Assembly: GCA_905214155.1 (NCBI GenBank)
Contig: CAJMLC010000001.1
Location: 1 to 34,739 of the forward strand
Length of the DNA: 34,739 nucleotides
DNA from: an uncultured bacterium
Lineage (GTDB): Bacteria > Bacillota > Clostridia > Oscillospirales > Oscillospiraceae
Direction of reading: 5' to 3'
Positions within the stretch are counted from its first letter, which is position 1, and the number at the start of each line of letters is the position of its first letter. The notes under the pieces are model-generated. The model was given only the letters and a program-made list of their open reading frames with translations. It was not told the origin of the DNA and searched no databases. Of the stretch, positions 1-6,989 are shown one piece after another. The position numbers and the translations under genes were made by a program.

Positions 1-63
1 GGATTCGAACCAGTGGCCTGCCGCTTAGGAGGCGGCCGCTCTATCCAACTGAGCTACGGGGGC
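1..63 (-). tRNA. tRNA-Arg (anticodon CCU), 3' end cut by the window edge
   Basis: Read on the minus strand, position 63 starts a 7-base acceptor strand GCCCCCG. It is followed by TA, a D-arm with the GCTC/GAGC stem and AGTTGGATA loop, and an anticodon arm GCCGC/GCGGC with loop CTCCTAA. This gives anticodon CCU (Arg, codon AGG). The T-arm starts with TGGTTCGAATCC and then runs off the window, so the 3' acceptor strand and discriminator are not seen. It is transcribed divergently from the spoIIIA operon. Confidence 0.95.
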
Positions 64-117
64 ATATCTGATTTCGCGGAATTATTTTACACCGGAACTG
101 CCGGAAAGTCAAGCCGG

Positions 118-146
118 GGCATATTTGCCCGCGCCGGACATAGGAT
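118..146 (+). promoter_or_regulatory. Sigma-E-like promoter of the spoIIIA operon
   Basis: GGCATATT (118-125) is followed after 13 nt by CATAGGAT (139-146). This resembles the mother-cell sigma-E pattern, which has an ATA-containing -35 and a CATACANT -10. In Bacillus the spoIIIA operon is transcribed by sigma-E, so the match is expected. A start site near 152 would leave only about 12 nt before the ATG at 164, which carries a GGAAG-like ribosome site. That rules out the TTG at 125 as translation start. The promoter is assigned by pattern only. Confidence 0.55.
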
Positions 147-163
147 GTATGGGAAGTGAAAGC

Positions 164-1000
164 ATGACAGCAGAATCCATTTTAGAGATCTTGCCGGCGC
201 GGTATCGCGCGGCACTGTTCGCACTGGACTGGGATGCGACGCTGGAACTGCGCCTGCGCGCCGGACAGCCTTTTTATCGGAAAACCATGACCGGGGAGCA
301 CCTTTGTCCTCTGCCAGACGGCGGCATTGTGACCTGCGCAGATCTGGAGGCCGTGGTCGCGGCGGCCGCAAGGCAGTCCGCCTATAGTGCGCGGGAGACA
401 CTGCGAGAGGGCTATCTCACACTGGACGGCGGGCACCGCATCGGTATCTGCGGGACGACTGTGCAGCGGAATGGCGAGATCTACAGTATGAAGGACGTCA
501 CATCGCTCAATATCCGTGTGGCGCACGACGTCCGGATCGAACCGGCGCGGCTGCGGCCCCGGCTACGGGAAAATCTGCTGATCATCGGGGCGCCGGGCAG
601 CGGGAAGACGACGCTGCTGCGGGCCTGCATCCGGACGCTCAGCCAGATGGGGCGATGCGTCAGCGTGGTGGACGAGCGCGATGAAGTTGGGGCGTTTGAT
701 CTGGGGATACACGTGGACGTGCTGCGCGGATGCGGCAAACAGGCGGGCATGGAGCTGCTGCTGCGCAGCATGGGGCCGGAGTGGATCGCGCTGGATGAGA
801 TCAGCGCAGAGGCGGATGTGCTGGCACTGGAGAAGTGCTCCTACTGCGGTGTGAAGCTGCTGGCGACGGCGCACGCGGAAAATGTGGACGAGCTGCGCCG
901 CAGGCGGCTCTACCAGATACTGCTGGAGACCGGCGTTTTCCGGCGGGCGCTGGTGCTGCGGGAAAATCAGCAATTTGCTGAAGAGGAGATCACGGTATGA
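164..1000 (+). CDS. spoIIIAA: Stage III sporulation protein AA (SpoIIIAA), channel ATPase
   Basis: This 278-residue protein is the cytosolic ATPase of the SpoIIIA-SpoIIQ channel, which links mother cell and forespore after engulfment and is related to secretion-system ATPases. Visible motifs are a Walker A GAPGSGKTT at about residues 142-150 and a Walker B-like WIALDEIS around 206-213, followed by LLATAHA typical of the sensor region. The ATG at 164 was chosen because GGGAAGTG precedes it and a sigma-E-like -10 ends at 146; the in-frame TTG at 125 lies inside that promoter. The stop overlaps spoIIIAB (ATGA), indicating translational coupling. Family identity is secure from motifs and the complete downstream operon. 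Confidence 0.95.
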   Translation: MTAESILEILPARYRAALFALDWDATLELRLRAGQPFYRKTMTGEHLCPLPDGGIVTCADLEAVVAAAARQSAYSARETLREGYLTLDGGHRIGICGTTVQRNGEIYSMKDVTSLNIRVAHDVRIEPARLRPRLRENLLIIGAPGSGKTTLLRACIRTLSQMGRCVSVVDERDEVGAFDLGIHVDVLRGCGKQAGMELLLRSMGPEWIALDEISAEADVLALEKCSYCGVKLLATAHAENVDELRRRRLYQILLETGVFRRALVLRENQQFAEEEITV

Positions 1001-1512
1001 TAAAACTGCTGGGCGCGGCTTTGATCGTAACAGCCTCGGCTGCGGCTGGATTTGGGTTTGCGCGTGCAATCTGCGTTCAGCTGCGGCAGATGGATGCGCT
1101 GCTGGGTGCGTTGGAGGTCATGAAGAGCGAGATGGAATACCGGCTGACGCCACTGGGCGCGCTCTGCGCCGCGCTATCCCATGGAGATGAGCCTGAGACT
1201 GCGGCCTTTTTCGGCGCGTGCGCCGCGCAGATGGAGGCGGACCGCTGCCTGCCGCCGCAGCTGGCCATCCAGCGGGCAATGGAACAGGCACAGGGACTGA
1301 AATGGAGCGCGCGGACGCGCGAGACGGTGCGGAATCTGGCCTTTTCACTCGGGAAGTTTGACCTTGGCGGGCAGGTGCGCGCCATCGAGCTGGCACAGGA
1401 GCGGCTGCGCGCGGAGCTGGCGGAGGTACAGGCCGGGAGCCGTGCGCGCTGCCGGAGCTATGAGACGATTGGGATCTGCGCCGGGCTGGCGCTGGCGGTG
1501 GTGCTGATTTAA
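997..1512 (+). CDS. spoIIIAB: Stage III sporulation protein AB (SpoIIIAB)
   Basis: This 171-residue membrane protein is related to type II secretion GspF/PilC-like platform proteins. It begins with a hydrophobic segment (about residues 2-25, LLGAALIVTASAAAGFGFARAI) and ends with a second one (ICAGLALAVVLI), enclosing a helical cytosolic domain rich in Glu, Arg and Ala. This topology and length fit the SpoIIIAB family. It is expected to work with SpoIIIAA at the base of the mother-cell/forespore channel. The start overlaps the spoIIIAA stop by 4 nt, and the stop lies 1 nt before spoIIIAC. Identification rests on topology, length and operon position. Confidence 0.92.
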   Translation: MIKLLGAALIVTASAAAGFGFARAICVQLRQMDALLGALEVMKSEMEYRLTPLGALCAALSHGDEPETAAFFGACAAQMEADRCLPPQLAIQRAMEQAQGLKWSARTRETVRNLAFSLGKFDLGGQVRAIELAQERLRAELAEVQAGSRARCRSYETIGICAGLALAVVLI

Positions 1513-1513
1513 G

Positions 1514-1708
1514 ATGGAAATTGATTTGATTTTTAAGATCGCGGCGGTGGGGATCATCGTGTCGATCCTCAATCAGGTGCTCGTGCGCTCGGGCCGGGAG
1601 GAGCAGGCGACGATGACGTCGCTGGTGGCGCTGGTGGTGGTGCTGATGATCGTGGTGCAGAAGATCGCGGCGCTGTTTGACCTGGTCAAGGACCTGTTTC
1701 AGTTCTGA
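1514..1708 (+). CDS. spoIIIAC: Stage III sporulation protein AC (SpoIIIAC)
   Basis: This very small protein (64 residues) has two predicted membrane helices (about 5-25 and 36-60). The conserved segment between them contains NQVLVRSGREEQATM. Length and the NQVL..SGR.E pattern are typical of SpoIIIAC, a small membrane component of the SpoIIIA channel. It lies between spoIIIAB and spoIIIAD, with its TGA sharing a base with the ATG of spoIIIAD (1708), so translation is probably coupled. Confidence 0.93.
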   Translation: MEIDLIFKIAAVGIIVSILNQVLVRSGREEQATMTSLVALVVVLMIVVQKIAALFDLVKDLFQF

Positions 1709-2100
1709 TGGAGATCTGGAAATTTGCCGCGATGGCGATCGTGTGTGCGCTGCTGTGCACCGTGCTGAAGCAGCATGGAGCTGAGTTGTCGTCAGTGCTG
1801 GCATTGGCTGGATGCGTGGGGCTGCTGATCGCTGCATTTACAGTGCTGTCACCGGTGATGACGTTTCTCCGGCGGCTGTCCGGCCTGGCCGGGATCAACG
1901 CCGCGCTGCTGGCACCGGTGCTGAAGGCAGCGGCGGTCGGTCTGCTCACGCAGCTGACGGAATCGTTCTGCAAGGACGCGGGGGAGGGGGCGCTGGCCAA
2001 GGCTGTTGAATTGTGCGGCGGGATCTTGGCGCTGTACGCATTGCTGCCTCTGGCAAGCAGCGTGGCAGAGCTATTGCAGCGGATGGCGGGAGGCGGATGA
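1708..2100 (+). CDS. spoIIIAD: Stage III sporulation protein AD (SpoIIIAD)
   Basis: This 130-residue membrane protein has four hydrophobic segments. It is related to SpoIIIAC: both carry a polar turn after the first helix, here LKQHGAELSSVLALAG. The mid-segment LLTQLTESFCKDAGEGALAKAVELCGGILALY is characteristic of SpoIIIAD. It is an integral component of the SpoIIIA channel in the outer forespore membrane. The gene starts on the last base of the spoIIIAC stop and overlaps the next gene (ATGA at 2097-2100). Confidence 0.93.
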   Translation: MEIWKFAAMAIVCALLCTVLKQHGAELSSVLALAGCVGLLIAAFTVLSPVMTFLRRLSGLAGINAALLAPVLKAAAVGLLTQLTESFCKDAGEGALAKAVELCGGILALYALLPLASSVAELLQRMAGGG

Positions 2101-3185
2101 TGCGAAGGATCGTGCTGGTTTTGCTGCTGGCGGCCATGCTGGCCTCCGGCGTATGCGCCGCGACGGACGTTTTGCAGGAGGAGGCCGCGATCCTCGGCGC
2201 GGACAAGCTGGAAGATGCGCTTCCGGACGAGGCCGCGGACGCGCTGGACGGCGTCTCGCCGCTGGGATCGGGCAGCTTTTCGGACGGGTTCAAGCAGGTC
2301 TTATCCAGCGCGGTGAAAGGGCTCGGAGGGTGGATGCGGTCGGGCGTGCGGGTGGCAGCTGGGCTGCTGGCGGTGGCACTGCTGTGCGGGATGGGAAGCG
2401 GGTACGGCGGGGCGGCGGCACGGATGGCCGGGTGCCTCGGGATCGCGGCGGTCTGCACGTCGAGCCTGTACGGAATGATCGCGCTGGCGCGGGAGACGCT
2501 CGACGGGCTGGGGAATTTTTCGGCGTTGCTGCTGCCGGTGCTCTCCGCGGCGCTGACAGCATCCGGCGGCGTGACGAGCGGCAGCGCGATCTACGCCGGG
2601 GCGACGCTGCTGATCAGCGTACTGACGAGCCTGATTCGCTCGTTCCTGATCCCGTGCGTCTACTGTTATTTCTTTCTGGCCGTGGCGCAGTATGCCATCG
2701 GGGACGACCGGCTGGAATGCCTGCGGGAGCTGGCGGGGTGGACCGTGAAGACGGCGCTGCGCGCGGCAGTGGCGGCGTTTACCGGCTATCTGGCGCTGAC
2801 GGGTCTGCTCGCCGGAACGGCGGACGAGATGGCGCTCAAGGCGGCGAAGAGCGTCATCTCCACGGCCATCCCGGTCGTGGGCGGGATGATCTCGGAGGCG
2901 TCGCAGGCGGTGCTGACGAGTGCGGCGCTGATCCGGAGCAGCGCGGGTGTATTCGGGCTGCTGGCGGTGCTGGCGATGGGTCTCGGGCCGTTTTTGCAGA
3001 TCGCGGTACAGTATCTGGCGCTGCGCGTGACGGCGGCGCTGAGCGGCTTTCTGGCGATGCAGGAGCACACGAAGCTGCTCTCCTGCGCGGCGGATGCGAT
3101 GGGCGATATGCTGGCGATGACGGGCAGCGCGATGCTGATGGTGATCGTGGCGGTCTGCACGCTGATCAGGGTGGTGAACGGATGA
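2097..3185 (+). CDS. spoIIIAE: Stage III sporulation protein AE (SpoIIIAE)
   Basis: This 362-residue protein starts at the ATG at 2097, which overlaps the spoIIIAD stop. The frame is open further upstream, but this start puts a signal peptide (MMRRIVLVLLLAAMLASGVCA) exactly at the N-terminus. After a short extracytoplasmic segment come several predicted membrane helices, including LLAVALLCGMGSGYGGAAARMAGCLGIAAV and FLIPCVYCYFFLAVAQYAIG. The family is usually nearer 390-400 residues, so this one is slightly short. SpoIIIAE is the large multi-span component of the SpoIIIA channel. It overlaps spoIIIAF by 4 nt. Confidence 0.93.
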   Translation: MMRRIVLVLLLAAMLASGVCAATDVLQEEAAILGADKLEDALPDEAADALDGVSPLGSGSFSDGFKQVLSSAVKGLGGWMRSGVRVAAGLLAVALLCGMGSGYGGAAARMAGCLGIAAVCTSSLYGMIALARETLDGLGNFSALLLPVLSAALTASGGVTSGSAIYAGATLLISVLTSLIRSFLIPCVYCYFFLAVAQYAIGDDRLECLRELAGWTVKTALRAAVAAFTGYLALTGLLAGTADEMALKAAKSVISTAIPVVGGMISEASQAVLTSAALIRSSAGVFGLLAVLAMGLGPFLQIAVQYLALRVTAALSGFLAMQEHTKLLSCAADAMGDMLAMTGSAMLMVIVAVCTLIRVVNG

Positions 3186-3652
3186 AAGGATATTTGTTTT
3201 CTTTGACGGCGGCGGCGCTGCTGTCCGCGCTGCTGCTGGCGCTGGTGCCGGAGGGCAGCGGGCGGCGGACGGTACGGCTGGGGTGCGGAATGCTGCTGGC
3301 GGTGGTGGCGCTGAGCCCGCTGCTGAAGCTGGACTATGACACGATCGCCAAGCAGATCGCTGGGATCCGGCTGGATACCGAGACGGCACGGACGGGCGTG
3401 GAGATCCGGAACCGGGAGCTGCAGGCGCGCATCATATCCGAACAGGCCGCGGCATATATATGGGACAAAGCGGACGAGATGGGGGTGGCGCTGGAGGTCG
3501 AGGTGGAGACGCAGGACCGCGGAAGAGGGCCGTATCCCTGGCGCGTGACGCTGACCGGGACGTGCGGCGGCGAGAAGCGCACGGCGCTGACACAGTACAT
3601 CGAGGAAAATCTGGCGATCCCGGAGGCGAGGCAGGTGTGGCAATGCGAATAG
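3182..3652 (+). CDS. spoIIIAF: Stage III sporulation protein AF (SpoIIIAF)
   Basis: This 156-residue protein has two N-terminal membrane helices (about residues 3-21 and 32-48, separated by PEGSGRRTVRLGCG) and a soluble C-terminal domain that includes a coiled stretch (VEIRNRELQARIISEQAAAYIWDKADEMG). This arrangement is that of SpoIIIAF, whose C-terminal domain has the ring-building-motif fold also seen in SpoIIIAG and SpoIIIAH. The gene starts in an ATGA overlap with spoIIIAE and runs 10 nt into spoIIIAG. A longer open frame covers this region upstream, but only the part from 3182 is in the right context. Confidence 0.9.
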   Translation: MKGYLFSLTAAALLSALLLALVPEGSGRRTVRLGCGMLLAVVALSPLLKLDYDTIAKQIAGIRLDTETARTGVEIRNRELQARIISEQAAAYIWDKADEMGVALEVEVETQDRGRGPYPWRVTLTGTCGGEKRTALTQYIEENLAIPEARQVWQCE

Positions 3653-4146
3653 ACAAGGACGCGCTGCGGCAGGCGCGGGAGCGGTGCGCCGCGTGGCTCC
3701 GGAAAAACCGGCTCGTGGTGCTGCTGGCGCTGCTGGGCAGTTTGCTGCTGCTCTGGCCGGCGGGAAGCGGGCGTGAGGCCGGGAAGACCGAGACGGCGTC
3801 GAACAGCTTTTCCCTTGCGGAGACGGAGGCGAAGCTCGAAGCGCTGCTCGGCAAGATCGACGGCGCAGGCGCGGTAGACGTGATGCTGACGCTTGCGGAC
3901 GGCGGCGAGGCCGTCTATCAGGTGGATGAGACGGTCCGCGATGATGGGCGCGAGGTTCAGACCGTCCTCGCCGACAAGGCGCCGGTCCTCGTACAGACGC
4001 GGCAGCCGAGATTTCAGGGGGCCGTGGTCGTCTGCGAGGGCGCGGGCCGCGCGGCGGTCAAGCTCGCGGTGACGGAGGCCGTCGCGAGCCTGACGGGACT
4101 TGGCAGCGGGAAGATCGCGGTCGTCAAAATGGAGTCATCAAACTAA
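3643..4146 (+). CDS. spoIIIAG: Stage III sporulation protein AG (SpoIIIAG)
   Basis: This 167-residue protein has one N-terminal membrane anchor (about residues 24-39, LVVLLALLGSLLLLWP) and an extracytoplasmic domain. That domain contains the family segment LEALLGKIDGAGAVDVMLTLADGGEAVYQVDE and the C-terminal PRFQGAVVVCEGAGRAAVKLAVTEAVASLTGLGSGKIAVVKM. SpoIIIAG forms a large ring in the space between the two membranes around the forespore. The ATG at 3643 overlaps the end of spoIIIAF; the frame is open further upstream but lacks the anchor there. The stop is followed immediately by a MITE-like element. Confidence 0.94.
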   Translation: MRIDKDALRQARERCAAWLRKNRLVVLLALLGSLLLLWPAGSGREAGKTETASNSFSLAETEAKLEALLGKIDGAGAVDVMLTLADGGEAVYQVDETVRDDGREVQTVLADKAPVLVQTRQPRFQGAVVVCEGAGRAAVKLAVTEAVASLTGLGSGKIAVVKMESSN

Positions 4147-4306
4147 GGAATCTCTGAATCAATCGTCTGCGACTGCGAGCGGATCTTTTCCGCCCACTCT
4201 TCGGTATCAAAAACGGGAAATACATACAGTATTCCTCCGCTTTTGATCCCTCGATTGGACGAAAAATCTCTCACTCACAGTTCTTGCCGATTGAATCAGA
4301 GCTTCC
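4147..4306 (+). mobile_element. MITE-like element 1, inserted between spoIIIAG and spoIIIAH
   Basis: The 160-bp non-coding segment is bounded by imperfect 19-bp inverted repeats. The left end is GGAATCTCTGAATCAATCG (4147-4165). The right end (4288-4306), read in reverse complement, differs at 2 of 19 positions. The interior contains an AT-rich palindromic core GAAATAC-N5-GTATTCC (about 4219-4237) that recurs in a second element at 4959-5114. No transposase gene is present and no clear target duplication was found. It starts right after the spoIIIAG stop codon and leaves 31 nt to spoIIIAH. The orientation given is arbitrary. Confidence 0.65.
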
Positions 4307-4337
4307 CTGAAAATGAAGGACAATAGGAGGAAACGGT

Positions 4338-4895
4338 ATGAAAGCATGGAAACGGAACGCAGTGATCGCGACGGTGCTGGTCTTTATCTGCGCGGGCGTG
4401 TATCTGAACTGGTCGTACAACCAGAAGGAGAAGACGCCCGAGCTGACGCAGACACTGAGCGCGGATCAGGTAATGGGGGAGACGACGATGGTGATCGCGG
4501 ATGCGTCGGACGAGGCGGAGCCGGCCGCGAACATGGACGCGGCGGATTATTTCGCGCAGGTCCGTCTGAGCCGGCAGGAGTCGCGCGACAGCGCAGTGGA
4601 GCTGCTGGAGGAGACGATCGCATACGACGAGGGCACGGCCGTCGGCGACACGGCGTCCGCTGCGCTCAATGAGATCGTGAACACGGCGCTGAGCGAGGCG
4701 CAGATCGAGAGCATGGTCATCGCGAAGGGTTATGCCGACTGCGTGACGTACATCACGGACGACACGGTCAGTGTGGCAGTCGCCGCGCCGGCGGAGGGAC
4801 TCAGTGAAGCGGATGCGGCGCTGATCTCCGATGTGGTGCGCTCGCAGACGGATTATCCGCTCTCGCAGGTGCGCATTATCGAGGTAAAACCGTAA
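4338..4895 (+). CDS. spoIIIAH: Stage III sporulation protein AH (SpoIIIAH)
   Basis: This 185-residue protein has one N-terminal membrane helix (about residues 8-23, AVIATVLVFICAGVYLNW), a low-complexity acidic linker, and a C-terminal extracytoplasmic domain ending in SDVVRSQTDYPLSQVRIIEVKP. SpoIIIAH is the mother-cell protein that binds SpoIIQ across the intermembrane space; its ring-building domain resembles EscJ/PrgK. The ribosome site TAGGAGGAAAC precedes the ATG. It is separated from spoIIIAG by a MITE-like element, unlike the overlapping genes upstream, so its coupling to them is probably weaker. A terminator follows at 4915. Confidence 0.92.
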   Translation: MKAWKRNAVIATVLVFICAGVYLNWSYNQKEKTPELTQTLSADQVMGETTMVIADASDEAEPAANMDAADYFAQVRLSRQESRDSAVELLEETIAYDEGTAVGDTASAALNEIVNTALSEAQIESMVIAKGYADCVTYITDDTVSVAVAAPAEGLSEADAALISDVVRSQTDYPLSQVRIIEVKP

Positions 4896-4914
4896 GCAAG
4901 GGGTAGATTTTTGG

Positions 4915-4942
4915 TGGAGGGCGGGAACGCTCTCCACTTTTT
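4915..4942 (+). terminator. Rho-independent terminator of the spoIIIA operon
   Basis: GTGGAG-GCG, loop GGAA and CGC-T-CTCCAC form a 9-bp stem with one bulged T (4915-4937), followed by TTTTT. It lies 20 nt after the spoIIIAH stop. Confidence 0.75.
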
Positions 4943-4958
4943 GCGCCTTTTTACTTGC

Positions 4959-5114
4959 GTGTATCTGAAAACTGCCAACGCACTCGGACAGCGGGCCTTT
5001 TCACGCTGTACCGCGTCATTTTTCCTTGAAATACGTCAGTATTCCTGCGGAAAAATGTCTTGCTCAGCGCAAAAATTCCTCGCTGCCGATCACATCGTCA
5101 GTTTTCAGATACAC
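4959..5114 (+). mobile_element. MITE-like element 2, between spoIIIAH and the Asp23 operon
   Basis: Perfect 16-bp inverted repeats (GTGTATCTGAAAACTG at 4959-4974 and its reverse complement at 5099-5114) bound a 156-bp non-coding segment. Its interior aligns with MITE-like element 1: GCGG..CTTTTC near the left arm and GAAATAC-N4-GTATTCC with CTSCG following. The outer repeats of the two elements differ. The right end lies 3 nt before the -35 box of the next operon. There is no transposase and no clear target duplication. Orientation is arbitrary. Confidence 0.7.
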
Positions 5115-5116
5115 CC

Positions 5117-5144
5117 TTGAAATTCTATGGATTTATGGTACAAT
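5117..5144 (+). promoter_or_regulatory. Sigma-A promoter of the asp23-nusB-ispA operon
   Basis: TTGAAA (5117-5122) and TACAAT (5139-5144) are 16 nt apart, with TGG just before the -10 (extended -10). It lies directly downstream of MITE-like element 2. Confidence 0.7.
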
Positions 5145-5190
5145 ATCAAAATGAGAAAAGAATCGGGTACTTTGCGCAGGAGGCTATTTT

Positions 5191-5571
5191 ATGGCAGAGA
5201 ATAAAGAGTATTTCTCCAAAGAGGTGGAGAATGGGTCCATCCAGATCTCGGAAGAGGTCGTTTCGTCCGTGGCGGCGATGGCCGTGCTGGAGGTGGAGGG
5301 CGTGTGCGGACTGGCGAGCAATCTCGGCTATGACATTGCGGAGATGCTCGGCAAGAAGACGCTGGCGAAAGGCATCCGCCTGAGCACCGAGGGCGAGGCG
5401 CTGCGCATCGACTGTGAGATCGTGGCGCAGTTTGGGCAGCCGGTATTCGTGCTGGCACGAAATGTGCAGGAGCACGTGAAAAGCTGCGTGGAATCGCTGA
5501 CGGGGCTCAGCGTGGCACAGGTGAACGTGAATGTGTCCGGCATCGCGCTGCCGCGCGAGGGCAAAAAGTAA
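5191..5571 (+). CDS. Asp23/Gls24 family protein (YqhY-like)
   Basis: This 126-residue protein belongs to the Asp23/Gls24 (DUF322) family. The diagnostic parts are GSIQISEEVVSSVAAMAVLEVEGVCGLAS near the N-terminus and VQEHVKSCVESLTGLSVAQVNVNVSGI at the C-terminus. In Bacillus the paralogue YqhY is encoded between accBC and nusB and is linked to regulation of acetyl-CoA carboxylase; here it also precedes nusB, but no acc genes are in the window. AGGAGG lies 9 nt before the ATG. Function in this organism is not shown by the sequence. Confidence 0.9.
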   Translation: MAENKEYFSKEVENGSIQISEEVVSSVAAMAVLEVEGVCGLASNLGYDIAEMLGKKTLAKGIRLSTEGEALRIDCEIVAQFGQPVFVLARNVQEHVKSCVESLTGLSVAQVNVNVSGIALPREGKK

Positions 5572-5592
5572 GAGAGAAAGACAGGAACAGCT

Positions 5593-6051
5593 ATGACAAG
5601 GACGAATGCGCGGGAGATCGCGTGCCATCTGGTATATGAAATGTATCTCAACGCCGTCACGGCCGGCGAGGCCCTGACGGCGCTGATGGATGAGGGGTAC
5701 TATCCGAGTCTGAAGTCGGAGAGCGACGTCTACGAGGAAAAGCCGACGGGCAAGCAGCTGGAATATCTGCAGAACGTCGTGCAGGGCGTGCAGGCGAAGC
5801 GCGAAGAGCTGGAAGGGTATCTCGAGCAGTACGCCATCGGCTGGAGCGTGGGGCGCATCTCGAAGGTGGCCCGGGCGGTGATGGAGGTCGCGATGTACGA
5901 AGTGCTCTACGTGCACGACGTGCCGACCGGCGCGGCCATCAGCGAGGCAGTCGAGCTGACGCGGAAGTATGAAAACGAGGATGTGGTCGCGTTTGTGAAC
6001 GGCGTGCTGGGCGCGTTTGCCCGCGCACAGGGCGCGGATGAGGCCGAATGA
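5593..6051 (+). CDS. nusB: Transcription antitermination factor NusB
   Basis: This 152-residue all-helical protein of the NusB family binds boxA RNA together with NusE (S10) during rRNA antitermination. Family features are TRTNAREIACHLVYEMYLN at the N-terminus and SKVARAVMEVAMYEVLYVHDVPTGAAISEAVELTRKYENEDVVAFVNGVLGAFAR at the C-terminus. The central part (residues about 30-60) is longer and more divergent than in Bacillus NusB. The stop overlaps the next ATG (6048). Confidence 0.93.
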   Translation: MTRTNAREIACHLVYEMYLNAVTAGEALTALMDEGYYPSLKSESDVYEEKPTGKQLEYLQNVVQGVQAKREELEGYLEQYAIGWSVGRISKVARAVMEVAMYEVLYVHDVPTGAAISEAVELTRKYENEDVVAFVNGVLGAFARAQGADEAE

Positions 6052-6989
6052 TGGTCCTCGGGTTTGACACCAGCAACTATACCACTTCGGTGGCGATCTC
6101 GGACGGCGTGGGCGGCAAAAACTGCTCACGCCTTTTGGACGTCCGGCCCGGCGAGCTGGGGCTGCGGCAGTCGGACGCGCTGTTTGCGCATGTGAAACGG
6201 CTGCCGGAGCTGGCGCGGACGCTGTTCGCGGAATATCCGGGCGCGGAGATCTCGGCGATCGGGGCCAGTACGCGGCCAAGGGCTGTGGAGGGCTCGTACA
6301 TGCCGTGCTTCCTCGCGGGGCAGAGCACGGCGGAGACGATGGCGGCAGCGCTCGGTGTGCCGTTCCACGCGGTATCGCACCAGCAGGGACATGTGGCCGC
6401 GGCGCTCTGGTCGGCAGGACGGATGGAGCTGATGGACACGCCGCATCTGGCGTGGCACCTGTCCGGCGGGACGACGGAGCTGCTGCTCATCACGCCGGAA
6501 GGGAAGAACGTCCGCGCCGAAAAGCTCGGCGGAACGAGCGACATCTCCGCCGGACAGCTCATCGACCGGACGGGCAAGCTGCTTGGATTGCAGTTTCCGG
6601 CGGGCAAGGCGCTCGATGCGCTGAGCCGCGAGTCGGATGCGAAGGAGGATTTCCGTGTGAAGGTGAATGGGCTGACGTTCTCATTCTCCGGGCTGCAAAA
6701 TAAGGTGGAAGGCTATCATGCCGCCGGGCACGGCGCGGCGGAGACGGCGCGGTATGCGCTGCGGTCGGTGCTCGGGTGCATTCTGCGGACGACCGAGGCG
6801 GCGCGGAAGGAATATCCGGGCATGCCGGTGGTGTTTTCGGGCGGTGTGGCGTCGAACGCGATGCTGCGCGAAGCGTGCGCCGGCACGGACGCCGTGTTTG
6901 CGCAGCCGCAGTTTTCCACGGACAACGCGATGGGCGTCGCCATTCTGACGGCGCGGTTGGAGGGACTGGATGGAGCTTCAAATCCTTGA
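6048..6989 (+). CDS. TsaD/Kae1-like paralogue (peptidase M22-type ASKHA protein)
   Basis: This 313-residue protein has the actin-like ATPase fold of the TsaD/Kae1 family. The metal-binding pair is present as HQQGH (residues 111-115, HxEGH in TsaD). The late motifs FSGLQNKVE, FSGGVASNAMLREA and STDNAMG are also kept. The N-terminal phosphate loop is changed from ETSCDET to DTSNYTT, and the Glu of HxEGH is Gln. The protein is shorter than true TsaD (about 340). These differences suggest a clostridial paralogue rather than the tRNA threonylcarbamoyl transferase itself, which should be encoded elsewhere. It overlaps nusB by 4 nt and xseA by 20 nt. The substrate is unknown. Confidence 0.8.
   Translation: MMVLGFDTSNYTTSVAISDGVGGKNCSRLLDVRPGELGLRQSDALFAHVKRLPELARTLFAEYPGAEISAIGASTRPRAVEGSYMPCFLAGQSTAETMAAALGVPFHAVSHQQGHVAAALWSAGRMELMDTPHLAWHLSGGTTELLLITPEGKNVRAEKLGGTSDISAGQLIDRTGKLLGLQFPAGKALDALSRESDAKEDFRVKVNGLTFSFSGLQNKVEGYHAAGHGAAETARYALRSVLGCILRTTEAARKEYPGMPVVFSGGVASNAMLREACAGTDAVFAQPQFSTDNAMGVAILTARLEGLDGASNP

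Noticed and set aside
125..163. Upstream TTG start for spoIIIAA
   Set aside because: It overlaps the presumed sigma-E promoter, has no ribosome site and adds 13 residues with no family support.
2006..3652. 548-codon open frame spanning spoIIIAE and spoIIIAF
   Set aside because: Only the part from 3182 (SpoIIIAF) is real; the upstream Gly/Arg-rich part is out of frame with SpoIIIAE.
4911..5120. Small open frame of 69 codons downstream of spoIIIAH
   Set aside because: It spans the terminator and MITE-like element 2 and has no ribosome site.
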